Shown here in pieces: positions 33,487 to 42,442 of a stretch of 64,000 nt of DNA. A model generated the notes under the pieces. It saw only the letters and a list, made by a program, of their open reading frames with translations, made no database searches and was not told the origin of the DNA. The position numbers and the translations under genes were made by a program. Source of the DNA: Burkholderia arboris. GTDB lineage: Bacteria; Pseudomonadota; Gammaproteobacteria; Burkholderiales; Burkholderiaceae. The stretch spans positions 62,001 through 126,000 of the forward strand of contig NZ_CABVPX010000020.1 of the NCBI RefSeq assembly GCF_902499125.1, in the 5' to 3' direction. Positions within the stretch are counted from its first letter, which is position 1. Every line of letters starts with the position of its first letter.

Positions 33487-34194
33487 TCAAGCGGACGTAA
33501 ACCACCCTTCGAAAACCTGCTGGCCGGGCACCGTGACGCGCAGCACGCGCGGCCGCGCGGAGCGCTCGATCCAGCCGTTTTCACAGAAGCTCTCGAGTAG
33601 CGCCGCGCCGAGCGCGCCGCCGAGATGCGAGCGCCGCTCGCTCCAGTCGAGGCAGCCGCACGCGAAGCGGCGCCGGCGCGTGCGCTGCTGCGCGACATCG
33701 ATGCCCCATTGCGCAAGGGCCTGCGTGCCCAGCTCGGTGGCTTCGATCGCGTCGCCGTCCGCGAGCAGCCAGCCGCGCGCGGTGAGCCCGTCGAAAATGC
33801 GCACCGCAAGTTCGCCGGCCATGTGGTCGTAGCAGGTGCGCGCGTAGCGCAGTTCGGCCGGGACCGCGCGCGACGGCGGCGGAACCGGGCGGTGCGGTGC
33901 GGCTGCGCGGGCGACGTTCGCGAGCGCTTCGAGCGACGCCGCGATGTCGGCCGACGCGATGCGGTAATAGCGGTGCCGGCCGCGCACGTCGAGGGCGAGC
34001 AGGCCGCCTTCGGTCAGGCGCGCGAGGTGTGCGCTGGCCGCGGACGGCGACAGCCCCGCGATCATCGTCAATTCGCCGGCCGGCCGTGCGCTGCCGTCCA
34101 TCAGCACCCACAGCATCGCGGCGCGCCCGGGATCGGCGATCAGTGCGCCGATGCGGCTCAGGCCCGGAAAGTGGTGGTCGTCTTGGTCGGTCAT
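33487..34194 (-). CDS. ArsR-family (winged-helix) transcriptional regulator
   Basis: The 235-residue protein has an N-terminal ArsR-type winged helix (GALIADPGRAAMLWVLMDG, then MIAGLSPSAASAHLARLTEGGLLALDVRGRHRYYRIA at about residues 43-80). A C-terminal half of unknown fold contains several cysteines (CYDHMAG, FACGCLDWSERRSHLGG). The latter resembles other long ArsR proteins that have an extra domain; metal binding is possible but not established. It is followed on the same strand by the FecR/DUF6600 gene, which it may regulate. Confidence 0.78.
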   Translation of the reverse strand: MTDQDDHHFPGLSRIGALIADPGRAAMLWVLMDGSARPAGELTMIAGLSPSAASAHLARLTEGGLLALDVRGRHRYYRIASADIAASLEALANVARAAAPHRPVPPPSRAVPAELRYARTCYDHMAGELAVRIFDGLTARGWLLADGDAIEATELGTQALAQWGIDVAQQRTRRRRFACGCLDWSERRSHLGGALGAALLESFCENGWIERSARPRVLRVTVPGQQVFEGWFTSA

Positions 34195-34383
34195 CGTCGT
34201 GTCTCGTCAGCCCGGATGATTGGCAGTGTAGTCGGTGCGGGCATTCGATGTTTCGCTTCCGGATGAAATGTCGGATGCAGCGATGCCGTCCCGGCGGCGG
34301 GCCGGACTGCGGCCCGTTGCAGGGCGCGCGTAGAATGGCCTGACGCGGCGGCAGCGGGCCGCCGCACGGGACACGATGCAACG

Positions 34384-34524
34384 ATGAAGACGATTTTCTG
34401 TGTATTGGCAGCCGCGCTCGTCTGCGCGGCCTGTGCGCAGGGCGGCGCGGGCGCCACCGGCGGGCAGGGCGGCAGTATCGAGATGTACGGGACGATCGAC
34501 CAGGGCATCACGGTGCGCCGCTGA
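34384..34524 (+). CDS. Small putative lipoprotein (46 residues)
   Basis: A short ORF, MKTIFCVLAAALVCAAC followed by AQGGAGATGGQGGSIEMYGTIDQGITVRR. The N-terminus is lipoprotein-like, with a cysteine at residue 17 after Ala-Ala, though the -3 residue is Cys rather than the usual Leu. The Gly-rich linker and MYGTIDQGITV ending resemble the start of a porin barrel (YGxID) rather than a known domain. Upstream bases give an ACGATG start context with no strong Shine-Dalgarno. Coding status is plausible, not proven. Confidence 0.5.
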   Translation: MKTIFCVLAAALVCAACAQGGAGATGGQGGSIEMYGTIDQGITVRR

Positions 34525-34655
34525 TCGGAGCCGGTCAGCGGGCGTGTCGGGCATGGCCGCCACAGCCGCACCACACGGGGTTTGCCGCGACGCGTTGCCG
34601 CAGTGCAACGTATAATGGCCCGATTACAGCGCCCCTGCCGCCTGGAGCCAGAACG

Positions 34656-35168
34656 ATGTCCCAACCGTCCCCCGTGCCGGCCGCCCTCGACCGCACCGAA
34701 ACCGTATTCCGCTTCCTTGCCGAGCCTTCGTCCGTGAACTTCGGCGGCAAGGTGCATGGCGGCGCGCTGATGAAGTGGATCGACGAGGTCGCGTATGCGT
34801 GCGCGGCCGTCTGGTCGAGCCGCTATTGCGTGACGGTCAGCGTCGGCAACATCCGTTTCCAGCGTCCGATCCTCGTCGGCAATCTGGTCGAGCTGAAGGC
34901 GCGCGTCGTGGCGACGGGCCGCACCAGCATGCACATCCATGTGTCCGTGCACGCCGGCGATCCGAAGGGCGGCGTGCTGCGCCAGACGACCGATTGCCTG
35001 GTCGTGTTCGTCGCGGTCGACGAGAACGGCAACCCGGTGCCGGTGCCGCCGTTCGTGCCCGAGACCGACGAGCAGAAGGTGCTCGCGAAATATGCGGCCG
35101 ACGTGCGGGCCGCGCTCGACAAGATCGTCGAGATGAAACCGGAAGAAGTCGCGAAGGGCGCGGTCTGA
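34656..35168 (+). CDS. Acyl-CoA thioesterase, hotdog fold (YciA/BACH type)
   Basis: The 170-residue protein has the type II hotdog thioesterase signature: N28 in SSVNFGGKVHGG and the catalytic-type acid D43 in ALMKWIDEVAYACA, then the VSVGNIRFQRPILVGNLVELKA strand pair. Such enzymes hydrolyse acyl-CoA to free acid and CoA, and the chain length is uncertain. A hydrophilic C-terminal tail of ~40 residues follows the fold. It stands alone between the small lipoprotein gene and fumC (convergent). Confidence 0.85.
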   Translation: MSQPSPVPAALDRTETVFRFLAEPSSVNFGGKVHGGALMKWIDEVAYACAAVWSSRYCVTVSVGNIRFQRPILVGNLVELKARVVATGRTSMHIHVSVHAGDPKGGVLRQTTDCLVVFVAVDENGNPVPVPPFVPETDEQKVLAKYAADVRAALDKIVEMKPEEVAKGAV

Positions 35169-35214
35169 CCGCGACGGGCGCCGCGCTCGACGCGCCGCGC
35201 CCGCTGTCCTGCCT

Positions 35215-36609
35215 TTACTGCGTCCCGATCATCTGTTCGGGGCGTACCCACGCATCGAATTCCGCCTCGGTCAGATAGCCGAGCGCGAGTGCGGCCGCTT
35301 TCAGCGTCGTGCCTTCCTTGTGCGCCTTCTTCGCAATCTGGGCGGACTTGTCGTAGCCGATGTGCGGATTGAGCGCCGTCACGAGCATCAGCGATTCGTT
35401 CAGCAGCAGGTCGATCCGCGAACGGTTCGGCTCGATGCCGACCGCACAGTGATCGTTGAAGCTCTGCGCGCCGTCGGCGAGCAGCCGCACCGACTGCAGC
35501 ACGTTGTGCGCGATCATCGGCCGGAACACGTTCAGTTCGAAATTGCCGCTCGCGCCGCCGACGTTGACCGCGACGTCGTTGCCGAACACCTGGCAGCACA
35601 GCATCGTCACGGCTTCCGACTGCGTCGGGTTCACCTTGCCCGGCATGATCGAGCTGCCCGGCTCGTTCTCCGGAATCGACAGTTCGCCGAGCCCGCAGCG
35701 CGGCCCGCTCGCGAGCCAGCGCACGTCGTTGGCGATCTTCATCAGGCCGGCCGCAACCGTCTTCAGTGCACCGTGCGCGAACACCAGCGCGTCGGCGGCC
35801 GCCATCACCTCGAACTTGCTCGGCGCCGTCACGAACGGCAGCTTCGCGAGCCGGCCGATTTCGTCGGCGACACGCACCGCGAACTCCGGATGCGCATTCA
35901 GCCCGGTGCCGACCGCAGTGCCGCCGAGCGCGAGCTCGTACAGGTGCGGCAGCGCCGATTCGACGTGACGGATGCTCTGGTCGAGCTGCGCGACGTAGCC
36001 GGAAAATTCCTGGCCGAGCGTGAGCGGCGTCGCGTCCTGCAGGTGCGTGCGGCCGATCTTCACGATGTCGGCGAACGCCTTCGACTTCGCGTCGAGCGTC
36101 GTGCGCAGCGTGCGCAGCGCCGGCAGCAGGTGGTTGACGATCGCGTACGCGGCCGCGACGTGCATCGCGGTCGGGAACACGTCGTTCGACGACTGGCCGC
36201 GGTTCACGTCGTCGTTCGGATGCACCTTGCGCGCTTCGCCGCGCTCGCCGCCCATCAGCTCGCTCGCGCGGTTCGCAATCACCTCGTTGAGGTTCATGTT
36301 GGTCTGCGTGCCGGAGCCCGTCTGCCACACCGCGAGCGGGAATTCGCGCGGATGCTTGCCGGCGATGATCTCGTCGGCCGCGTCGATGATCGCGCGCGCC
36401 TTGTCGTCGGCGAGCACGCCGAGCGACTGGTTCACGGCTGCCGCGGCGCGCTTGACGATCGCCAGCGCGTGGATCAGCTCGGGCGACTGCTTCTCGGTCG
36501 AGATCCGGAAATTCTGCAGCGAGCGCTCGGTTTGCGCGCCCCAAAGTCGGTCGGCCGGCACGGCGATTTCGCCGAACGTATCGCGTTCCATCCGAACTGC
36601 TTCGTTCAT
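35215..36609 (-). CDS. fumC: Fumarate hydratase class II
   Basis: FumC interconverts fumarate and malate in the TCA cycle without an iron-sulfur cluster. The 464-residue protein has the superfamily signature GSSIMPGKVNPTQSE and the class II blocks TGSGTQTNMN, GRTHLQDATPLTLGQEFSGY and the second catalytic histidine region HPNDDVNRGQSSNDVFPTAMH. A GGAGGAG ribosome site precedes the ATG. A GC-rich stem (CCGCGC/GCGCGG, 36638-36655) lies upstream. Confidence 0.96.
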   Translation of the reverse strand: MNEAVRMERDTFGEIAVPADRLWGAQTERSLQNFRISTEKQSPELIHALAIVKRAAAAVNQSLGVLADDKARAIIDAADEIIAGKHPREFPLAVWQTGSGTQTNMNLNEVIANRASELMGGERGEARKVHPNDDVNRGQSSNDVFPTAMHVAAAYAIVNHLLPALRTLRTTLDAKSKAFADIVKIGRTHLQDATPLTLGQEFSGYVAQLDQSIRHVESALPHLYELALGGTAVGTGLNAHPEFAVRVADEIGRLAKLPFVTAPSKFEVMAAADALVFAHGALKTVAAGLMKIANDVRWLASGPRCGLGELSIPENEPGSSIMPGKVNPTQSEAVTMLCCQVFGNDVAVNVGGASGNFELNVFRPMIAHNVLQSVRLLADGAQSFNDHCAVGIEPNRSRIDLLLNESLMLVTALNPHIGYDKSAQIAKKAHKEGTTLKAAALALGYLTEAEFDAWVRPEQMIGTQ

Positions 36610-36754
36610 GATGCACTCCTCCTGGAAAGGGGAAAGGCCGCGCGTCGTCGCGCGGCATCAGACGTATCGTGAGGCAGTCGCGCCGCTCGCGCGGCGTCTC
36701 GAGGTGTTCAACCGACAAGCATAGCGCCGGCCGCGATTTCGCGTCGTGTCGCGC

Positions 36755-38143
36755 CTAGTGCGCCGCCGCAATGAGCGACGCGGTCTTGCGGTGAAAGCGC
36801 CATGCCATCAGCGCGGCGACGCTCGCGAGGCCGGCCGCGAGCCCCCACCACAGGCCGCGCGCGCCGAGGCCCGCGTGGAACGCGAACCAGTAGCCGGTCG
36901 GAAAGCCGATGCCCCAGTAGCCGAAGGTTGCGGCGAGCATCGGAATGCGCGTGTCCTTCAGGCCGCGCAGCGCACCCGACGCGACGGTCTGCATCCCGTC
37001 GACGATCTGGAACACCGCGGCGATGCCGAGCAGCGACGCGCCGAGCGACACCGTGGCCGCGTTGGCCGGGTCGTCGAGGTGCAGGTACAGGCCGACGATC
37101 GTATGCGGCGCGACGATCATCACGACGCCCGACAGCGACATGAACGCGACGCCGAGCGCGAGTGCGACGAAGCCCGCGTGCCGTGCGGCGACGGGCGAGC
37201 CCGCGCCGACCCAGTAGCCGACGCGCACGTTGGCGGCCTGGCCGATCGCGAGCGGCACCATGAACGACACCGACGCGACGTTCAGCGCGATCTGGTGCGC
37301 GGCGAGCGACGTCGCGCCCAGCACGCCGACCGTGAGGCCGGTGGCGAGGAACAGCGTCGATTCGACCCCGTACGTGATCGCGACAGGCCAGCCGATGCCG
37401 ATCAGTTCGCCCATCATGGGCAGCTTCGGGCGCGACGCAGTCACGAAATGGCGGAAGCGCTGCCGGCCGTGCAGCAGCCAGATGAGTGCGAGCGCGGTGA
37501 GCCAGATCGTGATCGTCGTCGCGACCGCCGAACCGAGAAAGCCGAGGCGCGGCAGCCCGAATGCGCCGTGGATCAGCCCGTAGTTCAGCACGCCGTTGAC
37601 GCCGACGCCGCCGATCGACACCCACAGCAGCCGCTTTGCGGCGCCGATCGCCGGCAGGAATGCACGCATCAGCCCGACGCCGATCAGGCTGCCGAGCGCC
37701 GCGTAGCGCAGGATCCCCGTGTATTCGCCGACGTGATGCGCGAGCAGCGGCGGCTCGTGGAACATCAGCAGGATCGTTTCGGACAGCGACAGCGCGACGA
37801 TCGCCGGAATCGCGAGCAGCACGGACAGTGCGAAGCCGGTCCAGTAGATGTGCGGCACGCGGTGCTCGGCCTGCGCGCCGCGCGCATGCGCGACGCTCAC
37901 GCTGACCGACGACAGCACGCCTTGCAGGATGGTCACGATGACGAAGAAGAAGTTCGCGCCGAGCCCGCCCGCCGCGAGCGAATCGGGGCCGAGCGAACCG
38001 AGCAGCACCGTGTCGGTGACGCTCATCGCCATCTGCGAAAGTTGCGCGATCGCGAGCGGCGCGGCGAGGCGCGCGGTATCGGCGGCGTGACTGGATAGCG
38101 ACGGCGGCGCAGCGACCGTCCGCGTAAGACCGGAATGCGACAT
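36755..38143 (-). CDS. MATE family multidrug efflux transporter
   Basis: The 462-residue membrane protein has about 12 hydrophobic helices and the MATE pattern. Visible features are paired repeats, the N-terminal AAPLAIAQLSQMAMSVTDTVLLGSLGPDSLAAGGLG, and the mid/late loops GLGLMRAFLPAIGAAK- and GALRGLKDTRIPM-like, as in NorM/DinF. It uses a cation gradient to export cationic compounds; substrate unknown. It is 111 bases from the fumC leader and on the same strand. Confidence 0.87.
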   Translation of the reverse strand: MSHSGLTRTVAAPPSLSSHAADTARLAAPLAIAQLSQMAMSVTDTVLLGSLGPDSLAAGGLGANFFFVIVTILQGVLSSVSVSVAHARGAQAEHRVPHIYWTGFALSVLLAIPAIVALSLSETILLMFHEPPLLAHHVGEYTGILRYAALGSLIGVGLMRAFLPAIGAAKRLLWVSIGGVGVNGVLNYGLIHGAFGLPRLGFLGSAVATTITIWLTALALIWLLHGRQRFRHFVTASRPKLPMMGELIGIGWPVAITYGVESTLFLATGLTVGVLGATSLAAHQIALNVASVSFMVPLAIGQAANVRVGYWVGAGSPVAARHAGFVALALGVAFMSLSGVVMIVAPHTIVGLYLHLDDPANAATVSLGASLLGIAAVFQIVDGMQTVASGALRGLKDTRIPMLAATFGYWGIGFPTGYWFAFHAGLGARGLWWGLAAGLASVAALMAWRFHRKTASLIAAAH

Positions 38144-38280
38144 GGAATGGGCGCTCGCGCGGGTGCGGGCCCGCGCTGTATGTATTTATTTTGAGAGACG
38201 CTTAGCTTACGGCTTTATTCAAACCGTGTCGAACGCGTGCGCCGATGGCCATGTCGCGGACAGGGGGAACGACGCGAGTG

Positions 38281-38499
38281 CTAGGCCTCGCGCACCGCGA
38301 TGCGCGTGTCGCCAAGCAGCACGACCTGGCCCGCGCGGATCTTGCAGGTCTTGCGCAGCTCGACCGCGCCGTCGACTTTCACCGCGCCGGACGCGACGAT
38401 CAGCTTCGCGGTGCCGCCGCTGTCCGCGAGGCCGGTGATCTTGAGAAGGTTGTGCAGCTCGACGTATTCGCCGGTCAGCGTGAAATCCAGGTTGGGCAT
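38281..38499 (-). CDS. S4-domain RNA-binding protein (YbcJ-like)
   Basis: The 72-residue protein is a stand-alone S4 RNA-binding domain: FTLTGEYVELHNLLKITGLADSGGTAKLIVASGAVKVDGAVELRKTC, with the G-x2-K-x5-G-V-V/G-x2-R motif for rRNA binding. E. coli YbcJ has the same length and layout; its function is unassigned. The ATG at 38499 is chosen; a longer frame upstream is not coding. Confidence 0.8.
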   Translation of the reverse strand: MPNLDFTLTGEYVELHNLLKITGLADSGGTAKLIVASGAVKVDGAVELRKTCKIRAGQVVLLGDTRIAVREA

Positions 38500-38767
38500 G
38501 ACGAAGAAGGTGCGCAAGGCGCGGGAGGAAACGCTCCGCATCATACGGCACCGCGGCCCGGCACGCGAGCGCGGGCCGCTGCTGCGGGCAGTTGTTAAGG
38601 ACTGTGAGCGATTCGTCAGCAAATGCAACGGTGGGTAACAGTCTGAGAAATCGACGAACCGGCCGTGCGGGCGGCGGGTCTTCTGTCGTACCTGCTGCGT
38701 GTTGCGGCAGGGACGCGACGGGCCGCATCGCTGCGGTCCGGGCTCACAACTCTTGAGGAGAATTGCC
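38500..38767. other. 268-bp intergenic region
   Basis: I see no ORF or clear promoter by eye. It separates the S4-domain gene (minus) from an exported Ala-rich protein (plus), so both promoters should lie here. Confidence 0.4.
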
Positions 38768-39169
38768 ATGTCCAAGATTCGTACGATGCTGATCGGTGCC
38801 GCGCTGACGGCGTTCGCCACTTCGGCCGCGTTTGCCCAGACGGGTACGGCGGCGCAGGGTGCAGCCGGTGCCGGCGTGCAGGCGCAAGCTCCGGCGGCAG
38901 GTGTCGGCGCAGGCGTGCAGGGCGGTGCCGGCGCGAACGCGTCGGGCAATGCGGCCGGCGGTGCAACCGATGCGGTCGGCGCGGCCGCCGACGGCGCGAA
39001 GGATTCGGCGACGTCGACCGTCCATTCGGCCAAGAAGCACACGAAGCATGCCGCGAAGTCGGCCAAGGGCCATGCCGGTTCGGCCAAGGCGAAGGCCGGC
39101 GAAGCGACCGAAGGCGGCGCCTCGGTCGGGGCGGAGGGCGGTGCATCGGCCCAGGGCGCCACGCAGTAA
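38768..39169 (+). CDS. Exported alanine-rich, lysine-rich small protein
   Basis: The 133-residue protein has a clear signal peptide (MSKIRTMLIGAALTAFATSAAFA, cleavage before QTGTA). The mature part is low-complexity: Ala/Gly-rich, with a basic segment (HSAKKHTKHAAKSAKGHAG) in its middle. It resembles acid-shock/histone-H1-like periplasmic proteins in composition, but no fold is recognised. A GGAGAA ribosome site precedes the ATG. A strong terminator follows. Confidence 0.65.
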   Translation: MSKIRTMLIGAALTAFATSAAFAQTGTAAQGAAGAGVQAQAPAAGVGAGVQGGAGANASGNAAGGATDAVGAAADGAKDSATSTVHSAKKHTKHAAKSAKGHAGSAKAKAGEATEGGASVGAEGGASAQGATQ

Positions 39170-39227
39170 GCGGGTGCCCGGCGCCGTCGCGATGTTCGCC
39201 GGAAGCGGTGCTGCGACGGTGGTTGTC

Positions 39228-39265
39228 AAAAGGCCCGGTTCGCTTTGCGCGAACCGGGCCTTTTT
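39228..39265. terminator. Terminator after the Ala-rich protein gene
   Basis: AAAGGCCCGGTTCGC-TTTGC-GCGAACCGGGCC followed by T's; A's on the other side let it also serve the convergent gene. Confidence 0.9.
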
Positions 39266-39300
39266 CATCGCGTCGTGTTATCAGCGGAACGGGCGTGCGG

Positions 39301-40083
39301 TCACGGCCGGCGCTGTCCTTGCCCTTGTCCCTGCCCCTGGGCCGGTCGCACGGCCGCAGGTGTGAATACGCTGCGCAGCCATGCAGCGAGCCGCGCGAAG
39401 ACGTCGTACGGTTCCTCGACGAAGATCTCCGGTTTCAGCAGCCGCAGGTATTCCATGATCTGCTGCGCTTCCTGCTTCTGGAACGACCCGTGCGCGAGCC
39501 CGAGGCGCAGCAGCCCGCGCAGTTCGCCGAGCTTGTCGCGCGCGGTGCTGCCGACGCTCATCTCGCACGCGAGCTTGGCCTCGTAGATCCGCTGCCGCAA
39601 CGATTCCGCGAGCCGCCACGCGGGCGTCTGCATCAGTTCCTCGAGCGTCTGGATGTCTTGCGCCGCGCCCTTGATCTGCGATGCGAGCGGATCGATCAGC
39701 GACGGGTCGCCCTGCGCTTCGGCGACGATCGCCTTCGCCCAGTCGCGGCACGCTTTCGCGAGTTCGTCGGGGGTCCATTCGGAGCGCGACGCAAAGCCGA
39801 AGCCGAATTCGCCGGCCTGCCGCATCAGGATCGCGACGACGTCCGGAAATTCCTTGTCGAGCGTGCGCTTGGCCCACGCGTACTGGCCGCCCTGCAGCAT
39901 CCGCTGCACCGCGTGCTCGGTCAGCGGCACCATGTTGTCGAGCAGCTTCGCGCGCAGGAAATCCTCGAACGACGGCGTTGCGAACTGCGGGTCGAGTTTC
40001 AGCGACACGCGCACGAATGCGTCGTAGTCCTTGCGCAGGGACTCGAGCGTGTCGTCCTTGAGGGAAAGGGTGATCTGGCCCAT
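39301..40083 (-). CDS. Hypothetical protein of unknown function (260 residues)
   Basis: I do not recognise this family. The protein starts MGQITLSLKDDTLESLRKDY and is mixed helical and cytoplasmic with no signal or membrane segment. It has a conserved-looking middle (TEHAVQRMLQGGQYAWAKRTLDKEF) and a glutamine/glycine tail (QGQGQGQGQ). The gene lies downstream of azlD on the same strand but 161 bases away, so operon membership is unclear. Base composition matches the neighbourhood, so it does not look recently acquired. Confidence 0.6.
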   Translation of the reverse strand: MGQITLSLKDDTLESLRKDYDAFVRVSLKLDPQFATPSFEDFLRAKLLDNMVPLTEHAVQRMLQGGQYAWAKRTLDKEFPDVVAILMRQAGEFGFGFASRSEWTPDELAKACRDWAKAIVAEAQGDPSLIDPLASQIKGAAQDIQTLEELMQTPAWRLAESLRQRIYEAKLACEMSVGSTARDKLGELRGLLRLGLAHGSFQKQEAQQIMEYLRLLKPEIFVEEPYDVFARLAAWLRSVFTPAAVRPAQGQGQGQGQRRP

Positions 40084-40244
40084 GAATCGTCTCGATGGCG
40101 GCCCGCGCAAGCCGACGGCCGGCACGGCGCACCGGGGCGGGCGCCGTGTCGACTGACCGGTGCGCGCCGAGGCCGGTGGCGGGTCTTCATTCCCTATATC
40201 GGCGCGCCGGGCGGAAACTTGAGCGCGCGCGGTAGAGCGTGTGC

Positions 40245-40583
40245 TCAGGCGGGCAGCCAGTGCGGGATCACGACCCCTTGCCAGAAGAAGAACACCACGA
40301 GCCCGGCCGCGATCGTCACGAGCGGGCGGCGGGTTGCCGCCGACACGAGCACGGCGGCGAGCGCGCCGACGAGCTGCGGATTGCGCCAGGTCAGCTCGGC
40401 CGTGCCGCCGTGCGGCGAGACGGCCATCGGCACGATGATCGCGGTCAGAACGGTGACCGGCACGAAGCCGAGCGCGGTCCGCACGAGCGGGGGGAACGTC
40501 AGCCGCTCGCCGAACAGGAACAGCGTCGAGCGGATCGCGTACGTGATGACGGCCATCCCCAGGATCAGCAGCGCATAGCTCAC
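40245..40583 (-). CDS. azlD: Branched-chain amino acid exporter subunit AzlD
   Basis: The 112-residue membrane protein has three to four hydrophobic helices and starts with GTG (VSYALLILGMAVITYAIRS). Its start overlaps the azlC stop by four bases (GTGA), so the two are coupled. AzlCD exports branched-chain amino acids or analogues such as 4-azaleucine; the same family includes YgaZH-type valine exporters. Confidence 0.88.
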   Translation of the reverse strand: MSYALLILGMAVITYAIRSTLFLFGERLTFPPLVRTALGFVPVTVLTAIIVPMAVSPHGGTAELTWRNPQLVGALAAVLVSAATRRPLVTIAAGLVVFFFWQGVVIPHWLPA

Positions 40584-41347
40584 GATGCAGCCTCCCTGCG
40601 CGAGCCGGCACGCGTGCGTTCGTGCAGCAGCGTGAGCGCAACGCCGATCGCGACGCCGGCGGCGACCGCGCCGAGCAGCCCGAGCTTGTACGGCCAGCCC
40701 TGCCAGAAGTACGCGAGCGTGCCGGCCGTCGCGGCCGCCGCGAAATAGCGCAGCGTGCCCAGCTGCGGGACGACGATCGCGATGAAGGTGGCCGCCATCG
40801 CGAAATCGAGGCCGAGCGACTGCAGGCCCGGGAACGCCGCGCCGAAGCCGATGCCCGCGAGCGTCCAGACCTGCCAGTTCAGGTACATCGCGAGCCCTGA
40901 GCCGAAAAAGTAGTGGGGGCCGATCGCGCCGGGCGGGAAGTGCCGGTAGTGCGCATAGGCGACCGCGAACACCTCGTCGGTCATCAGCGCGCCGAGCGTT
41001 GCGCGCCAGCGCAGCGGCAGATGCGCGACATAGGGCGCGAGCGTCGCGCTGTACAGCAGGTGGCGCAGGTTCACGATCAGCGTCGTCGCGAGCACGACGA
41101 CGAAGCTCGCGCTGCCGGCGATCAGGCCGAGCGCGATGAACTGCGCGGAGCCCGCGAACACGGCGAGCGACATCAGTGCGCCGTGCCATGCGGCGAGCGG
41201 GCCGCCGCCGACGAGCGTGCCGAAAATCACGCCGAACGGTGCTGCGCCGATCATCATCGGAATCGTGTCGCGCGCGCCGTCGAGCCACTCGTTGAGCGGG
41301 CGGCGCGGGGGCGATGCGGGTGTCGGGTTCAAAGAGCGCTTCTCCAT
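40580..41347 (-). CDS. azlC: Branched-chain amino acid exporter subunit AzlC
   Basis: The 255-residue protein has seven or so hydrophobic helices with the AzlC pattern (PMMIGAAPFGVIFGTLVGGGPL, AGSAQFIALGLI, LRHLLYSATLAPY). The substrate is inferred from the family. The upstream gene, also on this strand, is an AraC regulator that likely controls it. Confidence 0.9.
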   Translation of the reverse strand: MEKRSLNPTPASPPRRPLNEWLDGARDTIPMMIGAAPFGVIFGTLVGGGPLAAWHGALMSLAVFAGSAQFIALGLIAGSASFVVVLATTLIVNLRHLLYSATLAPYVAHLPLRWRATLGALMTDEVFAVAYAHYRHFPPGAIGPHYFFGSGLAMYLNWQVWTLAGIGFGAAFPGLQSLGLDFAMAATFIAIVVPQLGTLRYFAAAATAGTLAYFWQGWPYKLGLLGAVAAGVAIGVALTLLHERTRAGSRREAAS

Positions 41348-41474
41348 GAATTGGAGGATAGCGAGCCGGTGGCGGGCCGGCTTGTATGTTCTTGCGCTCG
41401 CGGAATCGGGGGCGGGGCTCGCGTGCCGGCCGGCGCGGGGTGCGTCGCGGTTGCCGGCCGCGGGGCGCCGCGGG

Positions 41475-42380
41475 TCAGCTCGCCTGCCAGCGGCCGGGCG
41501 GCACGCCGAACATCCGTTTGAAATGCCGCGTGAAGTGGCTCTGGTCGACGAAGCCGCTGGCTGCGGCGACGTCGGCGACGGGTACGCCCGCGCGCAGCGG
41601 CGCGAGCGCACGTTGCAGCCGCAGCTGGTTGCGCCACGCATGCGGCGGCATGCCGGTCGTGCGCGTGAACAGGCGTGCTGCGTGGAACGGCGACAGGCCG
41701 GCCGCCTGCGCGACGTCGTCGAGCGTTACCGTGGCCATCAGGTCGGCGGCGAGCCGCTCGCGCATCGCCTCGACGCGCGGTTCGTCGGACGCGAGCGGCG
41801 CCGGTCGCGGCAGCGCGTCGGCGTGACGCACGATCAGCGTCGACAGCGCGTCGAGCATCGCCGTTTCGGCGGCGAGCGGATCGTAGATGCGCGATGCGGT
41901 GTTGGCCGGGTCGTCGGCCGCTTGCCCCGGCGCATGCGCATTCGAAGACAGCGCGCGGTCGCTGCCGGCTTCCATCATCCGGTGCGCGAGCGTGAGCCGG
42001 GCTGCGAGATCGGCATCGTGAATCACGTCGGGGGCGAACCACGGCGCGTCCTGCTGGCGGCCGGCGATCGCACTCGTGAGTTCGCGGATGAATTCGACGG
42101 GCATGTAGCTGACGCGATAGCACCAGCCTTCGTCGGCTGCGCGCGACCCCGTATGCACTTCGCCGGGATTGATCACGGGCACGCTGCCCGTTTCGGCGAC
42201 ATAGCCGTTGCCGCGATAGGTGAAGCGTTCTGCGCCTTCGAGAATCACGGGGATCGTGTACGCGTCGTGCCAGTGCGGCGCGAACGTGTGGTCGCGATAG
42301 GTCGCCGTGACGAGATCCGCCTCCGGCAGCAGCGGCGTGCGCCAGTAGCGTGCGGAATCCGGAAGGTGGGCGGCGGACAT
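41475..42380 (-). CDS. AraC-family transcriptional regulator
   Basis: The 301-residue protein has an N-terminal cupin-type sensor (HWHDAYTIPVILEGAERFTYRGN, IPGEVHTG-like, residues 20-80). A C-terminal double helix-turn-helix follows (about 200-300: TLDDVAQAAGLSPFHAARLFTRTTGMPPHAWRNQLRLQRA, VADVAAASGFVDQSHFTRHFKRMFGVPPGRW). Regulators with this layout are common beside LysE/AzlCD amino acid exporters and activate them when the amino acid accumulates. It is upstream of azlC on the same strand, so autoregulated co-transcription is likely. Confidence 0.87.
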   Translation of the reverse strand: MSAAHLPDSARYWRTPLLPEADLVTATYRDHTFAPHWHDAYTIPVILEGAERFTYRGNGYVAETGSVPVINPGEVHTGSRAADEGWCYRVSYMPVEFIRELTSAIAGRQQDAPWFAPDVIHDADLAARLTLAHRMMEAGSDRALSSNAHAPGQAADDPANTASRIYDPLAAETAMLDALSTLIVRHADALPRPAPLASDEPRVEAMRERLAADLMATVTLDDVAQAAGLSPFHAARLFTRTTGMPPHAWRNQLRLQRALAPLRAGVPVADVAAASGFVDQSHFTRHFKRMFGVPPGRWQAS

Positions 42381-42442
42381 GATCGGGCGCGGGAGCGGTC
42401 GAACCGACAGTGTATCGCTCGCGCGCCCGGCCGGTGTGCGTG

